In this document: positions 7,024-14,049 of the stretch, piece by piece
Layout: every line of letters starts with the position of its first letter
Numbering within the stretch: the stretch's first letter is position 1
Program-made: the position numbers and the translations under genes
Notes under the pieces: model-generated
The model's database searches: none
Seen by the model: the letters and a program-made list of their open reading frames with translations, nothing else
What the model was told of the DNA's origin: nothing
Source of the DNA: a virus
Virus record (IMG/VR): IMGVR_UViG_3300037042_002114
Location: 1 to 20,222 of that record
Strand: one strand, 5' to 3'
Length of the DNA: 20,222 nt

Positions 7024-7643
7024 GGTCGTTTTTTCCAGCAGTGAGCTGGTAAGTTTTCGTTCTCTGTAGCGTCCGTGAAGCGGTGAAGTGTTTCAATGGG
7101 AAACCACACCATGCTCCTGATAAAGCAACCACAAAATTCACAGCTCTGAACCTGCTCGTCATACGGCGTGTTGCCGTGCTGAGAGAAGGTTTTTACGGCT
7201 TCTTTGAGGACGCGAGCGTTGCATCCAGTGCATCCGAGTGGCTTTCGGTTGAAACGGCATCCAGAGCAAATGCTTGCGCGCCGGTTCGCCTCCGTCTGAT
7301 CGACTTTTCCGCCGCCAACGGTCAGTCCATGAAGCAAACTCATGCTGAACTTGATGACATCCCCGATCTGGAGCGACTTTCGACCTGCTGGCTTGGGAAT
7401 TTCAACTTCGTCGTAAGCGCAGTCCGCACCGTTTTTGCAGATAAATTCCAACATCAAAACGTCAAGATTTGACGGGAGGTTGATGGCATTTGATTTGTAG
7501 TGATTACGGACGAACTCATGGAGCTGCGGCCATGAACCTGCCGTAACCTCGATTCCAGTTTCTGGAACTCGATAGAACCATCCGCCAGGAAGGCCAAGAT
7601 GATCGTTTAACAGCTTGTATCCGGTGTTTGATCCGTATGTCAT
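7008..7643 (-). CDS. cysteine-rich zinc-ribbon-like phage protein between terminase and portal
   Basis: A 211-residue protein with 11 cysteines. Three CxxC pairs are clear: ICSGC (126-129), GCTGC (138-141) and SCEFCGC (168-173). A late HCW at 201-203 completes a pattern CxxC...CxxC...CxxCGC...CW that I recall from small zinc-ribbon segments in phage proteins. The N-terminal half contains GLPGGWFYRVPETGIEV and SWPQLHEFVRNHY, then MLEFICKNGADC. It overlaps the terminase stop by 4 bp (ATGA) and the portal start by 16 bp, so its product is likely made in step with terminase and portal. I do not recognise a named function. A structural zinc protein, a DNA-binding partner of the packaging motor or an unusual small terminase-like factor can be imagined but not shown. 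Confidence 0.72.
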   Translation of the reverse strand: MTYGSNTGYKLLNDHLGLPGGWFYRVPETGIEVTAGSWPQLHEFVRNHYKSNAINLPSNLDVLMLEFICKNGADCAYDEVEIPKPAGRKSLQIGDVIKFSMSLLHGLTVGGGKVDQTEANRRASICSGCRFNRKPLGCTGCNARVLKEAVKTFSQHGNTPYDEQVQSCEFCGCFIRSMVWFPIETLHRFTDATENENLPAHCWKKRPCTET

Positions 7644-9319
7644 AAATCGTCGTAATAGATTGAATCAGCGTCTTTAACGAGCTTTTCCCAGACTTTGTCC
7701 ATCTTGGTTGCTCGCGGTTCGAGGACAGCAGTTTTGCGGACCAGATCAAGCAAGACTGTAGCTGCGTCGGCTAAGTCAGGCGATTTGCCGGTTCGCTGCT
7801 TCATCACGGTCTTCGATTCGACGGATATCTTCCGCTTGGAATCGTCGAACATGCGCGCGCAGAACTCTTGCAGCGTCTCGATGTCCATTCCGCCGACCCG
7901 CTCCTCGACAACCCATTTACGCATGGAGAACCAGAGTTCCGTCACCTTGCGGTCATAAGCCTCATTGCATGGCCTACTATCCTCGTCGCTGACCGGAATG
8001 GTCGATGGAGAGCCGCCAAACTCAACGCGATGAACAACGCCCCATTCACGCGTCAGAATGTCCGCAAGACCGCCACCTTCACCGCTTGAATCGAGAGCGA
8101 ACTTGTCGGGCGACACGCCCCGTTTGCTGCACTCCTCTTTGACGCGATTGGCTATCTGGTAGTGAACAGGCTCGGTTAGCTGTGCATTTGGAGATATCTG
8201 AACCACATCGCCAAAAAGTATGCTAATTTTATCGTTAGCGGTGCCAACCTTGGCAAAGCGAAGAACGCATCTGTCGCCGCCAAAGCCTGGGTCAAGACCG
8301 GCTACCGACTGAATATTCGTAGTAAACACCAACTTTCTTGTAGGTGTGTGCGTCTCGATGAGCGATTCGGACAATACCGTCTTGACCATGCCGTCAGGAC
8401 TCCAGAATCCGCGCGTGTACTTCCAGAACGTAGGACTCTGCTCACCCTCATGGCGCATCGCCGACAAGACCTGATCGTGAGTGATAAGGTATGGGTACTT
8501 CGTTCGCCCTTCGCTGATGTTCGGCGACTTCATGCCATCGAAACGTCGGCACATGCCGCGTTCCGTCAGCCAATGCTGGTCCTCAATCGTAACGCTTCGC
8601 CATCCCTTTGCAGGAGTGCAGAATCGGCCGTGCGGATCGTACTTCGATGCCGGATTCCCGATGACCAGCATCTTGAACTCGCGGCAACCCTTGGAAAGGT
8701 TCGTACACGCTTCGAACGCCGCTTCAGGCGTATCCGTTGCTTCGTCGATGATGACCATCACCCGCTCAGCGTGAATACCCTGAATGTTGGCCACCGCCTT
8801 CGAGGTGTTACCTTCTGCGACGGCGATAGCTGAAATCGAATGGCGGTCGTCACCTTTGACAGCTTGCAACGCCATCTTCGAATCGACCATGTTGCCGGGG
8901 AATCCGCGCGATTTCCGAACAAGATCCTGAAGATTGGCCCACATACGCTTTCGGATCATCTTCGCGGTCGTGGATGTCAGGACGACGGTCGTCTTGGTAG
9001 GGTTGGCTAGCCACCAGACTGTCGCGAAAAGCGTTGCGCCAAAGGTCTTTCCACTCGCGCCGCATCCAGCCCATCCAACGTAGTCATGTTCGCAAAGGCT
9101 TTCGACTTGAGCTTCAAGCCACGGATTCCAGCTCAGCTTTGGCCATAGCATTTTCGTCGCATTCCGAAAATGTTCGAAGGTGCCAAGTCCGCCCTCGTTT
9201 GGCTGGAGTCGGTTTCGGAAAGCGTACAGCTCCAACTCCAAGTCAGGAATTTTGACGGGAGAACGAATCCCGTACTTGTGGTTTATGAGCGGTTGCTCTT
9301 GGATGTTTTGTTCTTGCAC
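7640..9319 (-). CDS. terL: terminase large subunit (ATPase and nuclease)
   Basis: A 559-residue protein. Walker A is GCGASGKT (85-92) and Walker B is VMVIIDEA (187-194), with D192 and the catalytic E193. The coupling motif region is LVIGNPAS (218-225). The RNase H-like nuclease part shows the expected acidic residues in AGLDPGFGGDR (D343), FALDSSGEGG (D410) and SPDLADAA (D515 and D518). Terminase pumps DNA into the procapsid through the portal and cuts the concatemer. The start is GTG at 9319: an in-frame TGA lies 18 bases upstream, and a later ATG (residue 58) would remove the conserved FEHFRNATKMLW region. The gene opens the minus-strand head operon and overlaps the next gene by ATGA. No small terminase gene is visible upstream; the divergent tail operon begins there. 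Confidence 0.93.
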   Translation of the reverse strand: MQEQNIQEQPLINHKYGIRSPVKIPDLELELYAFRNRLQPNEGGLGTFEHFRNATKMLWPKLSWNPWLEAQVESLCEHDYVGWAGCGASGKTFGATLFATVWWLANPTKTTVVLTSTTAKMIRKRMWANLQDLVRKSRGFPGNMVDSKMALQAVKGDDRHSISAIAVAEGNTSKAVANIQGIHAERVMVIIDEATDTPEAAFEACTNLSKGCREFKMLVIGNPASKYDPHGRFCTPAKGWRSVTIEDQHWLTERGMCRRFDGMKSPNISEGRTKYPYLITHDQVLSAMRHEGEQSPTFWKYTRGFWSPDGMVKTVLSESLIETHTPTRKLVFTTNIQSVAGLDPGFGGDRCVLRFAKVGTANDKISILFGDVVQISPNAQLTEPVHYQIANRVKEECSKRGVSPDKFALDSSGEGGGLADILTREWGVVHRVEFGGSPSTIPVSDEDSRPCNEAYDRKVTELWFSMRKWVVEERVGGMDIETLQEFCARMFDDSKRKISVESKTVMKQRTGKSPDLADAATVLLDLVRKTAVLEPRATKMDKVWEKLVKDADSIYYDDL

Positions 9320-9353
9320 AAAAACTTGATGGATTCAGAGTTTTAACACGGTT
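9320..9353. promoter_or_regulatory. divergent 34-bp gap between head and tail operons
   Basis: Only 34 bp separate the GTG start of terminase (-) from the ATG of the first tail gene (+). Both large late operons point away from this spot, so promoters must lie here or inside the 5' ends of the two genes. The gap is A/T-rich but I see no convincing sigma70-type -35/-10 pair in either direction, and no strong Shine-Dalgarno for either gene. It is listed because of its position; the element itself is not identified. Confidence 0.3.
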
Positions 9354-9779
9354 ATGCCAGCGCAACCCTACTTCGGATCTTCCTGTTCATCGCCATGCGC
9401 GACAGCGGCAACCGACTGCCAACCTTCCGGTGATAATTGCGCCGTAATTGGCGTGATGACCATCAAAATTGGCGAGGAGTACACGGTTTCGTTGTTTATT
9501 CCTGCAAATCCTCCGATTTCTTGGACTGGAATTGTTGGGTATTCCCAGATTCGAGATTCTTCAGGGGTGCTGCTTTACGATTTCGGAACCATTTCAGGCG
9601 CAATCGACGGAAGTGGAAACGCCACGATCCTGTTTATCGCTCCCGGTTCGGCGACGGCAAATTGGGCCGCTGGAACCTACTACGTTGATTTTTCGTTCGA
9701 AGTTGTCGGCACGTTTGGTCCGAAAACGACCGGAACCTACAAACTCATCGTCTGTGACGGAATCACAGTCGCGCCATGA
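9354..9779 (+). CDS. Ig-like or beta-sandwich tail protein with Cys-rich N-terminus
   Basis: A 141-residue protein. The first 30 residues hold four cysteines (11, 15, 22, 29) in a Ser/Ala/Thr-rich context. From about residue 35 the sequence is beta-rich (TIKIGEEYTVSLFIP, WTGIVGYSQIRDSSG, GTYYVDFSFEV, TGTYKLIVCDG). This layout resembles the Ig-like N-terminal module of BppU-type baseplate or upper-fibre proteins that anchor fibres. It is the first gene of the plus-strand tail operon and overlaps the next gene by ATGA. An adsorption-apparatus role is inferred from fold type and position. An internal ATG at residue 35 would give a protein without the Cys-rich segment; the longer start is kept because both frames are intact and no SD distinguishes them. 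Confidence 0.6.
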   Translation: MPAQPYFGSSCSSPCATAATDCQPSGDNCAVIGVMTIKIGEEYTVSLFIPANPPISWTGIVGYSQIRDSSGVLLYDFGTISGAIDGSGNATILFIAPGSATANWAAGTYYVDFSFEVVGTFGPKTTGTYKLIVCDGITVAP

Positions 9780-10126
9780 GCAGCTACGACATTTCAATTC
9801 AATTTGACGGGGCTGGAGTCGTTTCGACGATTTCCCAGAACGAGTTGGATTACACGCTCAACCTCGTAAATGTCGTCTATTCAACTGCCCCAATTTCGAG
9901 CATCGGGCTTTCAGGCGGAAGCACTGGATTGACCGTGGCCAACTCCCCGTTGACATCAAACGGCACAATGACCATCGGAGGAACTCTTGCCGTTGCAAGC
10001 GGGGGTACTGGAGCGATTACAGCCGATTCCGCTCGGTCGAATCTTGTCGCTCAAAAAACCATAACAAGCGGAACCCCTTCGCCATCTGGCGGATCTGACG
10101 GGGATATTTACCTTCAATACACATAA
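9776..10126 (+). CDS. short tail-fibre-like protein
   Basis: A 116-residue protein, Ser/Thr/Gly-rich with a beta-type composition. It contains SSIGLSGGSTGLTVANSPLT, then GTMTIGGTLAVASGGTGAITADSARSNL. The GGTGA..A..AR.NL segment is a common tail-fibre motif. The C-terminus SGTPSPSGGSDGDIYLQY is also a frequent short fibre ending (a G-D-I-Y-L-Q/R-Y strand). It is too short for a complete receptor-binding fibre, so it may be a small fibre subunit or connector. It is coupled to the previous gene (ATGA) and followed after 3 bp by the long fibre gene. No recognisable SD. Confidence 0.6.
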   Translation: MSSYDISIQFDGAGVVSTISQNELDYTLNLVNVVYSTAPISSIGLSGGSTGLTVANSPLTSNGTMTIGGTLAVASGGTGAITADSARSNLVAQKTITSGTPSPSGGSDGDIYLQYT

Positions 10127-10129
10127 TCT

Positions 10130-12694
10130 ATGGCAGACAACGTAGGATACACACCTGGAGCCGGAGCTACGGTAGCCGCCGACGAAATCGCAGGAGTCCT
10201 GCATCAGCGCGTTAAGATTGGCATTGGAACCGACGGCTCTGCTACCGATGTCTCGTCAAGCAACCCCATGCCGGTTACGGGAACCGTTACGGCGAACACA
10301 GGCTTGAGTCAGCCCCTGACTGACGCTCAGCTTCGTGCTGCCGCCGTTCCGGTTAGCGGCACCTTTTTTCAGGCCACCCAGCCAGTTAGCATCGCTGCGT
10401 CTGTTCCTGTTACAGGTCCGGCTACAGATGCTCAACTGCGAGCGACTCCGCTTCCCATTTCTGGAACCGTAACCGCCAACACTGGACTTAGCCAGCCGCT
10501 TACCGACGCGCAACTCCGCGCATCGGCCGTTCCCGTTAGTGGTCCGCTCACCGATACTCAACTTCGCGCCACTGCGATTCAAATCCAAGGTACTGTCAGC
10601 GGAACAGCCGTTCCGGTCAGTGGCACGTTTTTTCAAGCCACACAACCGGTGAGCATTGCTGCATCGGTTGCCGTGACTGGGCCTTTGACGGACGCTCAGC
10701 TTCGCGCGGCTGATGTTCCGGTAACCGGAACGGTAACCGCCAACACTCCGTCAACCGGTGCTATCGGTTTCCCAGTCCTTGCTCAGGCGACTCAAGTTGG
10801 CGGAAGCGACGGCACAAATCTCCGAATTCTTAAGACCGATTCAAGCGGGGAGCTTCAGGTTGACGTTGTTTCCAGCGCACTGCCGACCGGTGCGGCAACA
10901 GAAACCACCCTTGCGGCCGTCGAAGTAGACACCTCGGCCATTGCGACATCGACCTCCGGTATCAACAACAAACTCGCCGCGCTATCGACCCGAGTTCTCG
11001 ACAACGAAGCATCCGGTTCGCCCGTCCGCGCAATCGGTCAGGAAATCTGGAACGTATCGTTCAGTGAGGTTGGTGCATCGGTAATCTCGCCACAGCTTCA
11101 AACCCCAACAACAGGCACAGGTGTTTCCTACTCTCAAGCATCCGGTGCGCTGGCTATCGTTGCAGGAACCACAACCAACGCTGAGTTCTTCACCCGCTCG
11201 ACAACGTCATGGCGCGCAGCAATGCGCCTCAAGTTCTCGATTGTTGCGTCACAGCGCATTGCCAACACCAACTTGGCCGTCATGTTGGCAGACCTGATTG
11301 GTGAAGGTCTGACTATCACAATCAACTCAGCGACGAGCATCACCGTTGCTCAGTCGGGTCATGCGTTCACTTCAACGAGCGTCGGTCAATTTGTCCAAGT
11401 TGGTCGAATCGTCGGTGCCGCTGGTGTTCCCGGTCGTTACGCCATCGCATCAGTGGTTGCCGGTGTTTCGTACAATCTGACCGTTGCTGGCTGGCCGGCG
11501 TCAGGTAGCTGCACTGCAACGATCTTTGGGCATTCGTATGTCCGAAATCTTGTCACCGGAACAACGGCGACAAACATCAGCGTTGATGCCCAGCGGCGCG
11601 GATGGGCGCAGGGCGACACTACCGCAACGATCAACACGACGGCATCTCCCGGTACGATCATCACTTGCGAACTGACTGGCCGCGAAGTGTTCTGGGCCGA
11701 TCAACTGCGAGCAACAACGACGACCCCAACCGTTGCCCTCCGAGCCAACCGCGTCGAAAACATCCCCGACGACAATCTGGATCTGTACCTGTTCGTTTGG
11801 TCGTTCAACGGCACGACCGCCCCAGCCTCATCGACGACATGGACGATGTCATTTTGTTCGATTGAGAAGTTCGCCAATATGCCCGTCTACATTCAGGGTA
11901 ATAGGGCGCAGGGAGCAATGAATCCGCTGCCGGTGACACAATCGGGAACGGTAACCGTCAGCGGTACTGTCACCAGCAACATTGGCACGGGTACGCTTGC
12001 GGCGGTTACGTCAGCCAACCTTGGCTTTCCCGGCATCATCGCGGACATTTCTTCGTCTGCAATAACGTCCTCCACCACTACATCAGCTTTCACCCCGACG
12101 TTCGGCACTTGCTACTCGGTCGGCATAGTTGTCACAGCAGTCACCGGAAGTTTTGCAACAATGGATGTTGCCATCGAGGAATCCGACGATTCCGGCACCA
12201 ACTGGTTCAAGGTCTACGACTTCCCGCGAATCACGTTAAGCGGAGCGTATCGTTCGCCAATCATGCGCCTGACCGGCAACCGTGTGCGGTACGTCCAAAC
12301 GCTTGGCGGCACTACACCTTCATTCACTCGTGCAATCAATCGACTGCAGGCCAGCACCAACAACGAGGCAGTGCGCCAGTTGATTGATCGAACCATTAAT
12401 ACCAACACGCTCAACAGCACGACGCCGAGCCTTGACACCCGCGATTGTGGAAACCGCGCTCAACTGGTCATCAACGTCGGCGCAATCACCACGACCGCAC
12501 CGGCTATCCAGATGGAAGGCAGCGACGACAACGGCGGTTCATGGTACAGCATCGGAACGCCTCTGACCGCTGTGGCCAGCTCTACCGTTCAACTGACCGT
12601 CACGGACATCAACGCTGCTTTGATGCGCGCTAGGGTCAGCACGGCCGGTGTAGGCGTTACGGCTGGGTATGTAATGATCAAGGCGCACGACTAA
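10130..12694 (+). CDS. long repeat-containing tail fibre or virion surface protein
   Basis: An 854-residue protein. Residues 1-46 contain AGATVAADEIAGVLHQRVKI, a common opening of phage structural proteins. Residues 47-205 are built from PVxG-TV/TFF, TANT and L-T-D-A-Q-L-R-A repeats (separate entry). Residues 230-290 may form a helix-containing linker (TGAATETTLAAVEVDTSAIATSTSGI..KLAAL). Residues about 300-600 are a large beta-rich domain beginning QEIWNVSFSEVG. The last 220 residues hold two similar beta-sandwich-like units, each with an E-x-SDD-x-G-x-x-W core. Composition (Thr/Ser/Ala/Gly-rich, few Cys) is typical of fibres. The protein probably contacts the host receptor or decorates the tail. 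It lies between fibre-like genes; specificity cannot be read. Confidence 0.7.
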   Translation: MADNVGYTPGAGATVAADEIAGVLHQRVKIGIGTDGSATDVSSSNPMPVTGTVTANTGLSQPLTDAQLRAAAVPVSGTFFQATQPVSIAASVPVTGPATDAQLRATPLPISGTVTANTGLSQPLTDAQLRASAVPVSGPLTDTQLRATAIQIQGTVSGTAVPVSGTFFQATQPVSIAASVAVTGPLTDAQLRAADVPVTGTVTANTPSTGAIGFPVLAQATQVGGSDGTNLRILKTDSSGELQVDVVSSALPTGAATETTLAAVEVDTSAIATSTSGINNKLAALSTRVLDNEASGSPVRAIGQEIWNVSFSEVGASVISPQLQTPTTGTGVSYSQASGALAIVAGTTTNAEFFTRSTTSWRAAMRLKFSIVASQRIANTNLAVMLADLIGEGLTITINSATSITVAQSGHAFTSTSVGQFVQVGRIVGAAGVPGRYAIASVVAGVSYNLTVAGWPASGSCTATIFGHSYVRNLVTGTTATNISVDAQRRGWAQGDTTATINTTASPGTIITCELTGREVFWADQLRATTTTPTVALRANRVENIPDDNLDLYLFVWSFNGTTAPASSTTWTMSFCSIEKFANMPVYIQGNRAQGAMNPLPVTQSGTVTVSGTVTSNIGTGTLAAVTSANLGFPGIIADISSSAITSSTTTSAFTPTFGTCYSVGIVVTAVTGSFATMDVAIEESDDSGTNWFKVYDFPRITLSGAYRSPIMRLTGNRVRYVQTLGGTTPSFTRAINRLQASTNNEAVRQLIDRTINTNTLNSTTPSLDTRDCGNRAQLVINVGAITTTAPAIQMEGSDDNGGSWYSIGTPLTAVASSTVQLTVTDINAALMRARVSTAGVGVTAGYVMIKAHD
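10268..10748 (+). repeat. imperfect protein-level repeats in the long fibre
   Basis: The region encodes five copies of an LTDAQLRA-type unit (one as ATDAQLRA, one as LTDTQLRA), each followed by a [VLI]P[VI]SG-like turn. It also has three SGTVTANT-type segments and two copies of VSGTFFQATQPVSIAAS (10352-10402 and 10616-10666). The two long copies are identical in protein but differ by synonymous changes in 11 of 17 codons by my comparison. These are coding repeats, not a CRISPR array. Confidence 0.85.
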
Positions 12695-12699
12695 TTCAA

Positions 12700-12855
12700 A
12701 TGCTCCTAACGCTCCTTTCAAATCAGGGGACGGTTGCCAACAAGCTCTGGATTAAGGTTTCTGGAGTTTGGAAGCAGGCTGTCGTCTGGATAAAGGTGTC
12801 GGGAGTGTGGAAGCAGTCCACGCCGAAGATTAAAATTGCAGGAACGTGGAGATAA
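12700..12855 (+). CDS. 51-residue WIKVSGVWK-repeat microprotein
   Basis: A short ATG-started frame of 51 codons plus TAA between two fibre genes, 5 bp after the long fibre stop. After an N-terminal MLLTLLSNQG it carries three related units: LWIKVSGVWKQ, VWIKVSGVWKQ and PKIKIAGTWR. Such (I/V)KV-x-G-x-W-K units recur in phage structural proteins, often at the start of small tail proteins, and may form short beta-hairpins. The even spacing of the repeats and the tight fit between genes argue that it is real, although it is small and has no clear SD. Possible roles are a fibre tip or adaptor, or a leftover fragment of a larger fibre gene. Confidence 0.6.
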   Translation: MLLTLLSNQGTVANKLWIKVSGVWKQAVVWIKVSGVWKQSTPKIKIAGTWR

Positions 12856-12862
12856 GAGGAGG
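12855..12862 (+). promoter_or_regulatory. strong Shine-Dalgarno of the collagen/C1q-like gene
   Basis: AGAGGAGG is 11 bases upstream of the ATG at 12874. It is by far the clearest ribosome binding site in the window; most other genes have no recognisable one. It fixes the start of the 390-residue fibre gene. Confidence 0.75.
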
Positions 12863-12873
12863 CTGATTTCAAG

Positions 12874-14046
12874 ATGAGCTGCACAAACCCTGTCATCGTG
12901 AACATCCCAGGACCGCGCGGCGCGGCTGGTACGAACGGGACGAATGGGACGAATGGCGTAAATTCGTTCTCTGTAACGACTGCTTCATTCTTTGTGCCAG
13001 CCCTTGGCGCGAGCGTTGTCGTTCCGGTTTTGAACGCGTCGTTCTTGCCGGAGTCTGTTGCTGGCCAGTTTTTTGTTTCAGTTCAAGGTTGCGGATACCT
13101 GCAAGTTACCGATGTCACCGGATTAAACGTGACGTTGCAAAATCCGGCTGCTGGAGTCTTGAGCATCCCGAATGCTGTTCCGACTACGCTCATTCCATCA
13201 GGCTCGCTCGTTACGCTCGCTGGAGCGGTTGGTCCGCAAGGTCCGGCGGGTGCTGCCGGTGGCGCGTCGTCCGCTGGAACGTATATCGTACGCACTCCAG
13301 ATGTGTCGATTCCGAGTGCCACGGCTCTTGATTCCCTATCTGCTGGTTATCTTAAGACTCAAGGATCTGGCGGATCTGGTGCTGTTTCGACTATTGCTTC
13401 CGTTCCTGTAGGCGACATCAGCGGAGTTCTTCCGATTGCGAAAGGTGGAACGAATCTGTCCGCCATCCCAACCAATGGCCAACTTCTGATTGGTAATGGC
13501 TCTGGATTCACGCTGGCTCAACTTACCGCAGGATCGAACGTCACGATTACGCCGAGTGCTGGGGGAATTACCATCGCGGCAACGGCTCCTGCTTCGACGT
13601 TTAGCTATGTCACGTTTACGCGGAGGGTGACTGGAACCGGGGCATCCGCTCCGAATGTTGTTGGTCCTACGGCTGGTAGTAATCCGTACAGCACGTCTGT
13701 TTACACTGGGGCATCCTACGTTGGCCTTGATAGCGCATCAGGATTTACCGCTTCAAGCGGTCGATTTACAGTTCCATACACTGGGTACTACAGGATTGAC
13801 GCATATTTCAACCTTGTAGCAGACACAACTACAGCAAGCGTTAATGTTTACATTAGGAAAAACGGTTCAAATGTTTTAGCTTCAAAAGCATTTAACGTAA
13901 ACAGTTCTGGTTATCATCCGATTAGTTTAATGTATATTGATCAAGCATCTGCGGTTACCGATTATTATGAAATAATTGTTGGAACCACGCAGACGCTAAT
14001 TGTTGACAGCGGCTCCTCGTTCTCCGTTCAGCGGATTCAGGCTTAA
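12874..14046 (+). CDS. collagen-like tail fibre with C-terminal C1q-like domain
   Basis: A 390-residue protein with modules in order. Residues 13-30 hold six Gly-X-Y triplets (GPR, GAA, three GTN, GVN). Residues 31-116 are a beta module containing VAGQFFVSVQGCGYLQV and PTTLIPSGSLVTLAG, which I recall beside collagen-like repeats in phage and bacterial proteins. A second short collagen run is GAVGPQGPAGAA (117-128). A fibre motif GVLPIAKGGTNLSAIPTNGQ (184-203) follows, then a C1q/TNF-like beta-sandwich at about 245-388, with the signature GRFTVPYTGYYRIDAYF and a final FSVQRIQ. Trimeric collagen-like stalks with C1q-like heads are receptor-binding architectures. Part of the head (13801-13980) is strikingly A+T-rich. 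The preceding SD is strong. Confidence 0.75.
   Translation: MSCTNPVIVNIPGPRGAAGTNGTNGTNGVNSFSVTTASFFVPALGASVVVPVLNASFLPESVAGQFFVSVQGCGYLQVTDVTGLNVTLQNPAAGVLSIPNAVPTTLIPSGSLVTLAGAVGPQGPAGAAGGASSAGTYIVRTPDVSIPSATALDSLSAGYLKTQGSGGSGAVSTIASVPVGDISGVLPIAKGGTNLSAIPTNGQLLIGNGSGFTLAQLTAGSNVTITPSAGGITIAATAPASTFSYVTFTRRVTGTGASAPNVVGPTAGSNPYSTSVYTGASYVGLDSASGFTASSGRFTVPYTGYYRIDAYFNLVADTTTASVNVYIRKNGSNVLASKAFNVNSSGYHPISLMYIDQASAVTDYYEIIVGTTQTLIVDSGSSFSVQRIQA
12931..12957 (+). repeat. 9-nt tandem repeat encoding GTN collagen triplets
   Basis: Three near-perfect copies of ACGAAYGGG in a row encode Thr-Asn-Gly. Short in-frame tandem units of this sort can gain or lose copies by slippage and so change stalk length without a frameshift. 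Confidence 0.8.
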
Positions 14047-14049
14047 ACC

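Noticed and set aside
10715-10731. 17-base perfect inverted repeat GTTCCGGTAACCGGAAC
   Set aside because: It arises from the common codons of the VPVTGT repeat, sits mid-gene, and has no flanking T-run or second copy to suggest an operator or terminator.
10268-10748. Regularly repeated DNA that could suggest a CRISPR-like array
   Set aside because: The repeats are in frame, vary at synonymous sites and encode fibre repeats; there are no constant repeats with unique spacers.
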